A stretch of DNA of 6,756 nucleotides, taken from assembly GCA_040902585.1 (NCBI GenBank), contig JBBDXA010000067.1:1-6756 (forward strand), given 5' to 3'. Source of the DNA: JBBDXA01 sp040902585 (GTDB taxonomy: Bacteria; Planctomycetota; Phycisphaerae; Phycisphaerales; Phycisphaeraceae). Under the pieces are notes generated by a model. It was not told the origin of the DNA, searched no databases, and saw only the letters and a program-made list of their open reading frames with translations. The position numbers were made by a program, and so were the translations under genes. Position 1 is the stretch's first letter. Each line of letters starts with the position of its first letter. This document shows positions 1 to 4,675 of this stretch, piece by piece.

Positions 1-126
1 GCCTTGGATGCCATAGCACCCCCCATTCCCATCTGCCTCCTGACTCCTGTCTCCTGTCCCCTGACTCCTTCCTCCCTCCCCTGCACGATTTGCCCGCCAC
101 TGCCGGCCACCCTTATGCTGCCTGTC
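1..126. other. Spacer upstream of the MoxR gene
   Basis: I see no convincing gene here. The reading frame of the MoxR gene stays open back to an ATG at position 4, but that extension is Pro/Cys/Thr-rich, its pyrimidine-rich DNA includes a heptamer tandem repeat, and it resembles no MoxR N-terminus. A weak -10-like TATGCT lies at 114-119, 7 nt before the ATG at 127, so a leaderless or nearly leaderless transcript is possible. Confidence 0.5.
33..81. repeat. Heptanucleotide tandem repeat, seven units (CTGNCTC)
   Basis: Seven consecutive 7-bp units read CTGCCTC, CTGACTC, CTGTCTC, CTGTCCC, CTGACTC, CTTCCTC and CCTCCCC. The first five keep the frame CTGNCYC and the last two are decayed. The repeat is pyrimidine-only on this strand apart from the G and occasional A in each unit. 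It ends 45 bp before the likely MoxR start. Its role is unknown; slippage-generated spacer DNA is the simplest explanation. Confidence 0.75.
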
Positions 127-1152
127 ATGAGCGATCGCCTGCCCACCTCTTCCGATGCCGCGGATTCAGATGATGTCGCCGCGTTCGACCAGATCGCCCG
201 GCGCTGCGCTGAGATCCGCCAGCAGCTTCGCCGCGTCATCGTCGGTCAGGATGCAATCGTCCAACTCCTCCTCACCGCCATCTTCAGCCACGGCCACGTC
301 CTCATCGTCGGCGTCCCAGGCCTCGCCAAAACTCTTTTGGTCCGCACCCTCGCCGATGCCCTCGGCCTTCCCTTTCGCCGCATCCAGTTCACGCCCGACA
401 TGATGCCCAGTGACATCCTCGGCACCGAGCTCATCCAGGAAGACGCAACCACCGGCCAGCGCAGTATGAAGTTCGTCCCCGGCCCCGTCTTCGCCCAGCT
501 TATTCTTGCTGATGAAATCAACCGCACGCCGCCCAAGACGCAGGCCGCATTACTTGAGGCGATGGGTGAGCGTCAGGTGACCGTGGCCGGGCACACGCGC
601 AAGCTCGATCAGCCGTTCGTCGTCGTCGCCACGCAGAACCCCATCGAGCAGGAGGGCACCTACCCCTTGCCCGAAGCCCAGCTCGATCGCTTCATGTTCA
701 GCCTGTGGATGGATTACCCCACCAGGGAAGAAGAGATCGCGATCGTCACCGACACGCATCGCATCATGCACGAAAAAGTTTCGCAGGCTTTTGATGGCGA
801 CACGCTGCGAAGGTCGATCGAACTCGTCTGGCAGATGCCGGTGAGCCAGCACGTGGTGGACTACGCCGTGACGCTCGCCCGCGCCACCCGGCCGCGCGAG
901 GCGGACTCGCCGGAGATCGTCAAGCGTTACGTCGAGTGGGGCGCCGGCCCGCGTGCCTCGCAATACCTCATCCACGGCTCCCGCGCTCTGGCCGCCATCG
1001 AAGGCGAACCCACGCCAAGCTGTGATCATGTCCGAAGGGTGGCAACGGCGGTGCTGAGGCATCGCATCGTGGTCAACTACGCGGCAACGGGAGACAACAT
1101 CGCGGCGCGGGATATTGTGCAGAAGCTGGTGGAGGTGGTGCGGGAGGGGTGA
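127..1152 (+). CDS. MoxR-family AAA+ ATPase
   Basis: A cytoplasmic ATPase of 341 aa, the normal MoxR size of about 310-350. MoxR proteins are thought to act as ATP-driven chaperones that mature or activate partner proteins, usually with DUF58/VWA proteins encoded next door. Seen, numbered from the ATG at 127: Walker A GVPGLAKT at 62-69, Walker B LILADE at 125-130 followed by the family-typical INRTPPKTQAALLEAM, sensor 1 ATQNP at 168-172, arginine-finger region LDRF at 186-189, and sensor 2 GPRAS at 274-278. The C-terminal third is the helical lid. I chose ATG 127 over ATG 115 and ATG 4 because the upstream residues are low-complexity and derive partly from a tandem repeat. There is no clear Shine-Dalgarno sequence; a TATGCT 7 nt upstream would fit leaderless expression. 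No DUF58 gene follows; a toxin-antitoxin pair does. The family is certain, the partner unknown. Confidence 0.95.
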   Translation: MSDRLPTSSDAADSDDVAAFDQIARRCAEIRQQLRRVIVGQDAIVQLLLTAIFSHGHVLIVGVPGLAKTLLVRTLADALGLPFRRIQFTPDMMPSDILGTELIQEDATTGQRSMKFVPGPVFAQLILADEINRTPPKTQAALLEAMGERQVTVAGHTRKLDQPFVVVATQNPIEQEGTYPLPEAQLDRFMFSLWMDYPTREEEIAIVTDTHRIMHEKVSQAFDGDTLRRSIELVWQMPVSQHVVDYAVTLARATRPREADSPEIVKRYVEWGAGPRASQYLIHGSRALAAIEGEPTPSCDHVRRVATAVLRHRIVVNYAATGDNIAARDIVQKLVEVVREG

Positions 1153-1194
1153 GTGTGTAGGGTGGCGATGCTCGGCGAAGCCCGACCTCTTCGC

Positions 1195-1200
1195 TATAAT
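1195..1200 (+). promoter_or_regulatory. Candidate -10 box TATAAT for the toxin-antitoxin operon
   Basis: A perfect TATAAT lies 6 nt upstream of the antitoxin ATG at 1207. A transcript starting about 7 nt after the box would begin at or next to the ATG, implying a leaderless mRNA. No good -35 hexamer is visible at 16-18 bp. The preceding CTTCGC is shared with the box upstream of the DUF1080 gene at 5389-5400. Confidence 0.6.
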
Positions 1201-1206
1201 CCTAAC

Positions 1207-1458
1207 ATGCGGAAGATCATCATCGATCCTGAGATCTGCAACGGCCAGCCGGTCATCGAAGGCACGCGCATCACCGCCAGCACCGTGCTCGAATTCCTCT
1301 CCGCCGGCGACAGCATTGACGACGTGCTCGCGGGATATCCCACCCTCACGCGCGACGACGTGCTCGCCTGCCTCGCCTATTCCGCGCGCCTGCTCAAGCA
1401 CCATTTCGTCATCGGAGCAGTGGGGGGAGCCGGGGGAACCGGGGGAGCCGTCGCGTGA
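1207..1458 (+). CDS. DUF433-family antitoxin
   Basis: An 83-aa protein with the DUF433 signature: IDPEICNGQPVIEGTRI at residues 6-22, then a helical region with the typical GYPTLTRDDV around 43-52. DUF433 proteins are small putative DNA-binding antitoxins commonly paired with DUF5615 PIN-like toxins, and that partner follows directly. The frame is open back to an ATG at 1153, but that extension overlaps the -10 box and the DUF433 fold begins just after the ATG at 1207. The last 16 residues are Gly/Ala-rich because three 9-bp repeats are translated at the end of the gene; they lie outside the conserved domain. By analogy with such modules it may repress its own promoter, but no operator is evident. 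Confidence 0.85.
   Translation: MRKIIIDPEICNGQPVIEGTRITASTVLEFLSAGDSIDDVLAGYPTLTRDDVLACLAYSARLLKHHFVIGAVGGAGGTGGAVA
1423..1449 (+). repeat. Three tandem 9-bp units GGGGGARCC inside the antitoxin gene
   Basis: GGGGGAGCC, GGGGGAACC and GGGGGAGCC run head to tail. Nine bases keep the reading frame, so the array encodes a Gly-rich tail with a three-residue period. It ends 6 bp before the toxin start. Unit gain or loss would change tail length without breaking the operon. Confidence 0.85.
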
Positions 1459-1799
1459 AGGGTTTCCTGTTCGACGAGAACATCCCGGTGCCGCTGCGCT
1501 TCGTCCCCTCGTTGCCCGTGATTCACGCCACCTCGCTCGGCCCCAGCCTGTCCGACCAGTCGCTATGGACGTATGCGACGCAGAGCGAGTTAGTGATCGT
1601 CAGCAAGGACACCGATTTCGCCGACCTGGTCATGCACGCGGCCCCTCCGCCGTGGGTCGTCCACCTGCGCTTTGGAAATCTGCGCCGAGCCGCATTTGAA
1701 ACCCTCCTCGCCACGGCCTGGCCTCGGGTGGAATCCCTGCTGCCGGCCCACAAACTCATCCGCGTCTTCGCCGATCGAATCGAGTCCGTCCGCGATTGA
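1455..1799 (+). CDS. DUF5615 PIN-like protein, probable toxin
   Basis: A 114-aa protein of the DUF5615 family, related to the PIN/Mut7-C nuclease fold. In toxin-antitoxin pairs such proteins are presumed metal-dependent ribonucleases. Acidic residues expected at the active site are present: D7 and E8 in FLFDENIP, D34 in SLSDQSLW, and D52 and D54 in SKDTDF, with the family-typical LRFGN at 71-75. It starts with GTG at 1455, overlapping the DUF433 stop codon in a GTGA junction, so its translation is probably coupled to that of the antitoxin. Length matches the family (about 110-120 aa) and no key residue is missing, so it looks intact. Toxic activity is inferred from family and pairing. Confidence 0.85.
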   Translation: MKGFLFDENIPVPLRFVPSLPVIHATSLGPSLSDQSLWTYATQSELVIVSKDTDFADLVMHAAPPPWVVHLRFGNLRRAAFETLLATAWPRVESLLPAHKLIRVFADRIESVRD

Positions 1800-2107
1800 T
1801 TGCCGGCAAGAAAAGCGCGTCGGCCGGCTGCGGTACTTGATCGTCTTGTCGCCAGAGTCGCCGCGGAGGCAGACCCCGCAGGATGAACTCGGCAAAGGGC
1901 TGGCGGATGGAGAGGGCTCGCATAATTCACATGATCGGCCCAAACGAACCATCCGTCGACCGCCGTGACACCCTCGCTTGTTTGCCCCAACGTGCCCCCT
2001 TAGAATATCGCCGCAATGGGTTTGACGCATTCAACAGCCACAGTTCGCAGCACTGCGGCCTATGGCTGGACTAACAGCGTTGCTGATTCGGGGCCTGGGG
2101 TGACAGA
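1800..2107. other. Spacer between the toxin gene and the membrane-protein gene
   Basis: About 308 bp without a gene I can support. It contains a small inverted repeat, GCCGGC at 1802-1807 and 1823-1828, without a T-run, so it is not a clear terminator. It also holds the TAGAAT box at 2001-2006 and a possible 36-codon ORF beginning at 2015. The open frames on both strands between 1800 and 2000 lack any recognisable domain. Confidence 0.5.
2001..2006 (+). promoter_or_regulatory. Candidate -10 box TAGAAT upstream of the membrane-protein gene
   Basis: TAGAAT is one mismatch from TATAAT and matches the TAnAAT form seen before other genes in this window. A start site near 2013 would give an mRNA leader of about 95 nt before the ATG at 2108, or start almost exactly at a small ORF beginning at 2015. 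No clear -35 hexamer is seen. Confidence 0.4.
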
Positions 2108-2125
2108 ATGGGCAAGAAGAGTGTG
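2015..2125 (+). CDS. Possible 36-aa leader ORF
   Basis: An ATG 8 nt after the TAGAAT box opens a 36-codon frame that ends in TGA at 2123-2125, overlapping the first 18 nt of the following membrane-protein gene in another frame. The peptide (MGLTHSTATV... ending WARRV) matches nothing I recognise. The arrangement resembles a translated leader coupled to a downstream gene, but a chance ORF of this size is quite likely. Confidence 0.2.
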
Positions 2126-3094
2126 ACGACGACGAAGCGGAAGGCCAAGAGCGGCGAGGGCACGCCGGAAAAGGCGATCGCTATCCAAATGCGCCAATAC
2201 CAAGAATACCTAGAGAATCTGTTAAATACTCGCCTCAACTTCTTCCTCGTGTTCTTCGGATTAGTAATTGGCGGTGCCATGAGCAGCGAGAACCCCCTCA
2301 AACTTCGGCTGATGTTGACGATCGGAACCCTTGTCACTTTACCAGTCGCGCTCGCGATCGCTCGCGCCCAGTTGAAGATGGAACTCGCATTCAATGAAGC
2401 GCGCAAGGACCTGGACGATCCTCTGCGAATCATTGACGACATGGCGAACGGCAGATTCCCTCCGAGCATGCGGAAGTGGATCGGCTACTGGGTTCCGCTC
2501 CTTTGCGTGCTCGTACTTATTGCTGGCACAGTATCCGCTTGGCATGGCGCATTCGATCATTCAGCATCGATTGTAGACCCAGTGACGACCGCGCCGGCGG
2601 TCACAGGTACAACCCCGGATGCGACTCCATCGCTGTCAGCAATGCAACTACTGACCGTCGCCATCGCGGTCGCCACGTTACTCGCCACATTTTGGGTTCT
2701 CAGGCTTGAATTTCGCACCGCGAGAGAAAGGCGGCGCACGGCGACCGTCTGGCGCATCCTCGACGACTGCATGGGCGATGGTTACAGCCGCAAGAAAGAT
2801 GGTACGACGTCCGACAGTGCCTTTGAATGGATCACTCGCGTTGCCGGTTTCTGCCGCGAGGCTCTTGGGCAACATGCAGAGCGGCTCATTTTGCAAGGTT
2901 TCGATGACCCGCCAATGATCGAAAACATTAAAAATCCGAAGGACACTATCACGTTAGCGCTGACGCGCATTCACGACCATATCGCAGGCAAGGTTGTGGA
3001 CGGACGCATACATCCAGATTTCGACGAGTCGAAGTGGAAGGGATGGACGTCGAAGATGGCGCTTCCAGAAGCCTCATCTGTAACCTCACCGTAA
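2108..3094 (+). CDS. Hypothetical four-span membrane protein
   Basis: A 328-aa protein I cannot assign to a family. The N-terminus (1-25) is Lys/Arg/Thr-rich and probably cytoplasmic. Hydrophobic segments lie at about 44-58, 69-86, 126-145 and 178-199, arranged as two hairpins. Residues 87-125 between the hairpins are charged and amphipathic (KMELAFNEARKDLDD). A Thr/Pro/Ala-rich linker at 150-177 lies between segments 3 and 4 and would face outside if the N-terminus is inside. After segment 4 an Arg-rich patch (RTARERRR, 203-210) supports an inside C-terminus, followed by about 115 soluble residues containing DDCMGDGYSRKK and DESKWKGW. The ATG at 2108 has only a weak GGGG at 2097-2100 as a ribosome-binding site. 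Its apparent GC content is lower than that of the MoxR gene. It stands alone and runs convergent to the next gene. Function unknown; an accessory or transferred gene is plausible. Confidence 0.75.
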   Translation: MGKKSVTTTKRKAKSGEGTPEKAIAIQMRQYQEYLENLLNTRLNFFLVFFGLVIGGAMSSENPLKLRLMLTIGTLVTLPVALAIARAQLKMELAFNEARKDLDDPLRIIDDMANGRFPPSMRKWIGYWVPLLCVLVLIAGTVSAWHGAFDHSASIVDPVTTAPAVTGTTPDATPSLSAMQLLTVAIAVATLLATFWVLRLEFRTARERRRTATVWRILDDCMGDGYSRKKDGTTSDSAFEWITRVAGFCREALGQHAERLILQGFDDPPMIENIKNPKDTITLALTRIHDHIAGKVVDGRIHPDFDESKWKGWTSKMALPEASSVTSP

Positions 3095-3306
3095 GGGACG
3101 CAAACGCGGGCTGCACCACTACGGCCAAAGGGTGAGCAGTCTCTAAATGGTGGGTGGCTGGGGCTGGAGTCCGCGCAAGCCCCGGCCAGGCGAACAGGTG
3201 GAAGGCGGCGCAACGGATTGACTTGCATCCCTCGGCCAGGGCTTACGCAGAGCCGTCAGCCCCAGCCACGCGCCGATAGGTTCACTTACCGTTGGTTCTG
3301 CTGCGG
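3095..3306. other. Convergent spacer holding repeat copy A
   Basis: This gap lies between the 3' ends of two converging genes. More than half of it is the palindromic repeat element at 3152-3271, whose GC-rich stems could stop transcription from both sides, although no T-run follows. I see nothing else in the flanking parts. Confidence 0.6.
3152..3271. repeat. REPIN/MITE-like palindromic element, copy A
   Basis: The left arm begins GGGTGGCTGGGG and the right arm ends CCCCAGCCAC, giving an imperfect inverted repeat of roughly 39 bp around a variable centre. Each arm also folds alone: GGCTGGGGCT (3156-3165) pairs with AGCCCCGGCC (3178-3187) over 10 bp with one G-T wobble and a 12-nt loop. The right arm does likewise at 3234-3243 and 3258-3267 with two mismatches. 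The first 41 bp (3152-3192) are identical to copy B. No flanking target duplication is obvious and no transposase is present. Confidence 0.85.
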
Positions 3307-3978
3307 TCACTCCCCAAGCGGTTTTACGTCAATAATCCGCACGTTCCACGATCCAAGAACACTCGACACCGGGACATCGACAGCAAAGCTCCTTGTCTCG
3401 CCCGCCTTGAGCGTACCTGTGCGAAATGTTGCCTGTCCCAGAACTGGTGGATTCTTAACAGGAAAGCTTGTCTTGCGGTAGATGATGACCGTGAAGGAAA
3501 AGTCCTGACTCGTGCGTGATGCATTAACGAATTGTCCGAATGCTTCCAGCGCGTTTTCTACCGTCGTAGTGGTCTCGGCGCTGAATGTCGATGTGGTGCC
3601 GCCTGCCTTGATGCGGCCTTTCGTCTTCGTGTCGTACTGAATCACACGGGCGTCCACGGTCCACTTCCATGCTGGTGGACTGGCCTTCTCTGCCGGTGAA
3701 GGGTTCGGCTTGGCTGCCGACTGCCCTTTGGCATTTTCCAGGAGTTGGCGGTTCTTCCGATCGAGTTCGGCCAACAGTTCGCTCTGCTTCGATTCCAGGT
3801 ACTTGACGCGGCGCTCGAGCTGCTCAATTTGCTTTAGAAGTCGCAAGACTTTCTCGTCTGGCGTCTCCGCGGATCCATCAGCTATCGTGTTCGGCGTTGT
3901 CTCGGCCGGCGTTGAATTTTCCGCGTGCGTTCGCGGAACAAATGTCATCGCACACATGAAAAGAAGAAGGTATTTCAA
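3307..3978 (-). CDS. Secreted coiled-coil protein of unknown function
   Basis: A 223-aa protein starting at TTG (complement of 3976-3978). This start is chosen because GGAGG (complement of 3985-3989) lies 6 nt upstream and the protein then begins with a clean signal peptide: MKYLLLF followed by a hydrophobic stretch and PRTHA at 17-21, with likely cleavage before ENS. The same frame is open to an ATG at 4068, but that would bury the signal and overlap the -10 box. The mature part has a Thr/Pro-rich segment, a charged heptad-like coiled coil at about 42-83 (KVLRLLKQIEQLERRVKYLE), a Pro/Ala/Lys linker at about 84-100, and a C-terminal domain at about 102-223 rich in alternating beta-type residues, suggesting a beta-sandwich. 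It is presumably exported to the periplasm or cell surface. I do not recognise the family. It sits alone between the two copies of the palindromic repeat. Confidence 0.75.
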   Translation of the reverse strand: MKYLLLFMCAMTFVPRTHAENSTPAETTPNTIADGSAETPDEKVLRLLKQIEQLERRVKYLESKQSELLAELDRKNRQLLENAKGQSAAKPNPSPAEKASPPAWKWTVDARVIQYDTKTKGRIKAGGTTSTFSAETTTTVENALEAFGQFVNASRTSQDFSFTVIIYRKTSFPVKNPPVLGQATFRTGTLKAGETRSFAVDVPVSSVLGSWNVRIIDVKPLGE

Positions 3979-3984
3979 TGCGAA

Positions 3985-3989
3985 CCTCC
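3985..3989 (-). promoter_or_regulatory. Strong Shine-Dalgarno GGAGG that fixes a TTG start
   Basis: GGAGG on the minus strand is separated by 6 nt from the TTG at 3978. No ATG or GTG occurs at a suitable distance, and the next downstream ATG (seven codons on) would cut the signal peptide. This is the best ribosome-binding site in the window and decides the start. Confidence 0.75.
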
Positions 3990-4022
3990 GAAAAGTGTTC
4001 CGAGTGAATTGGTGGTGTGCTG

Positions 4023-4028
4023 ATTCTA
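4023..4028 (-). promoter_or_regulatory. Candidate -10 box TAGAAT for the secreted coiled-coil gene
   Basis: The minus strand reads TAGAAT here, 44 nt upstream of the TTG start, giving an expected leader of about 38 nt that contains the GGAGG site. TAGGCA lies 17 bp further upstream (4046-4051) as a weak -35. The hexamer is identical to the boxes at 2001 and 4401. Confidence 0.5.
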
Positions 4029-4097
4029 CATGGTCTTTATCAATTTGCCTATAGCGAAATCCCGGCAAGAATCAAAGACTTACCTTTAATTCCCGGC

Positions 4098-4216
4098 GGG
4101 TGGCTGGGGCTGGAGTCCGCGCAAGCCCCGGCCAGGCGCACGGCGGAATGGGTCGTCATCTACACCTCCGGCTCCCTCGGCCGGGGCTTGCGCAAAGCCT
4201 TCAACCCCAGCCACCC
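4098..4216. repeat. REPIN/MITE-like palindromic element, copy B
   Basis: The second copy is in the same orientation as copy A. It starts GGGTGGCTGGGG (4098-4109) and ends with the exact reverse complement CCCCAGCCACCC (4205-4216), a perfect 12-bp terminal inverted repeat. Positions 4098-4138 are identical to 3152-3192 of copy A. The right arms (4173-4214 and 3228-3269) differ at only a few bases, while the ~35-bp centres are largely unrelated. Conserved arms around a free centre is the REPIN pattern. Confidence 0.85.
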
Positions 4217-4345
4217 AAGCCAGCGCCCGCCTTGCCTCGCCCGAGCCCGCGAGGTGTTGCATCCGCGACGCCATCGAGGGCGAAACACAGCGGCGCTCGA
4301 CCGGCCTTGAGCCGCTGCTGCGATTGAGCAGGTCCCCCGGCAGGG

Positions 4346-4381
4346 CATTGCAACTTCTCACCATCGCGGCCCCCTGCAATG
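4346..4381. repeat. Inverted repeat CATTGCA / TGCAATG
   Basis: Two perfect 7-bp arms (4346-4352 and 4375-4381) are separated by 22 bp in the otherwise featureless GC-rich part of the long spacer. This could be a protein-binding site or a stem-loop; chance occurrence is possible. Confidence 0.3.
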
Positions 4382-4400
4382 AGTGGATCGCCACTGCCGT

Positions 4401-4406
4401 TAGAAT
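4401..4406 (+). promoter_or_regulatory. Possible -10 box TAGAAT
   Basis: The same hexamer as the boxes at 2001 and, on the minus strand, 4023. If active it would transcribe the TAGACA-box block as part of a long leader of the polyferredoxin gene or as a separate RNA. No -35 is evident and no supported gene follows immediately. Confidence 0.25.
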
Positions 4407-4483
4407 AATGTTCGCCTATCGGCCGCGCGATCGTCGCGCCCTGGCCCCTTCGCCCCGCCGCCCTGCGGTTTCAACCCGAATCG

Positions 4484-4600
4484 CGTGTCTAGTAGACACG
4501 AGGTAGACACGAGGTAGCCATTTTGTAAAGCATTTTTCATGCAGCACTTAGCGTCAAATGGCCACCAGGGGGTAGGGGGTATGGTAGACATGTGTCTACC
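4484..4600. promoter_or_regulatory. Structured block with five TAGACA boxes
   Basis: Three elements run in sequence. (1) A 17-bp palindrome, CGTGTCTA-G-TAGACACG, at 4484-4500; its right arm opens a direct repeat, TAGACACGAGG, at 4493-4503 and 4504-4514, then a partial TAG. (2) A stem formed by the region 4513-4525 (GGTAGCCATTTTG) and 4555-4566 (CAAATGGCCACC), around an AT-rich loop that holds a smaller GCAT/ATGC hairpin. (3) An 18-bp palindrome, GGTAGACA-TG-TGTCTACC, at 4583-4600. TAGACA occurs three times on the plus strand and twice inverted. The block lies 76 bp upstream of the polyferredoxin start. It could be an operator array, a structured RNA or a mobile-element remnant; the sequence alone does not decide. 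Confidence 0.6.
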
Positions 4601-4646
4601 TGGGGAAAACCCTTGGGATGCTCCAGCCGCGACGGCCGGTGAACGG

Positions 4647-4652
4647 TATGAT
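4647..4652 (+). promoter_or_regulatory. Candidate -10 box TATGAT for the polyferredoxin gene
   Basis: TATGAT is one mismatch from TATAAT and lies 23 nt before the ATG at 4676, so the leader would be about 17 nt. It starts 46 bp downstream of the 18-bp TAGACA palindrome, so a protein bound there would sit just upstream of the -35 region, a typical activator position. Confidence 0.4.
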
Positions 4653-4675
4653 GACGGACCGTTTGGATGATTGCC

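Larger units (their letters stand above)
3979..4675. other. Long divergent spacer with repeat copy B and the TAGACA-box block
   Basis: About 700 bp separate two divergently transcribed genes. It holds the promoter of the minus-strand gene (around 4023-4028), the palindromic repeat copy B (4098-4216), a GC-rich tract at 4217-4483 with no supported gene, the structured TAGACA-box block (4484-4600), and the presumed promoter of the polyferredoxin gene (4647-4652). Within 4217-4483 I see only an inverted repeat CATTGCA/TGCAATG (4346-4352 and 4375-4381) and a TAGAAT at 4401-4406. Confidence 0.6.

Noticed and set aside
4..126. N-terminal extension of the MoxR protein from the ATG at position 4
   Set aside because: Low-complexity Pro/Cys/Thr sequence, partly encoded by a tandem repeat; the protein has normal family length from the ATG at 127.
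550..1404. 284-codon ORF on the minus strand opposite the MoxR gene
   Set aside because: It runs antisense to the conserved Walker B and sensor regions of the ATPase, has no recognisable domain, and has the Arg/His-rich composition typical of shadow frames in GC-rich DNA.
1115..1699. 194-codon plus-strand ORF spanning the toxin-antitoxin pair
   Set aside because: It overlaps two well-supported genes in another frame and has no domain of its own.
1802..1828. Rho-independent terminator after the toxin gene
   Set aside because: The GCCGGC stem is only 6 bp with a 15-nt loop and no T-run follows.
4493..4517. Direct repeats read as the start of a CRISPR array
   Set aside because: The units are only 11 bp, directly abutting without spacers, and number two and a fraction; no cas gene is present.
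4570..4605. G-quadruplex from the GGGGG runs next to the second TAGACA palindrome
   Set aside because: Only two G5 runs lie close together; the next run of at least three G is beyond the palindrome, so a stable intramolecular quadruplex is doubtful.
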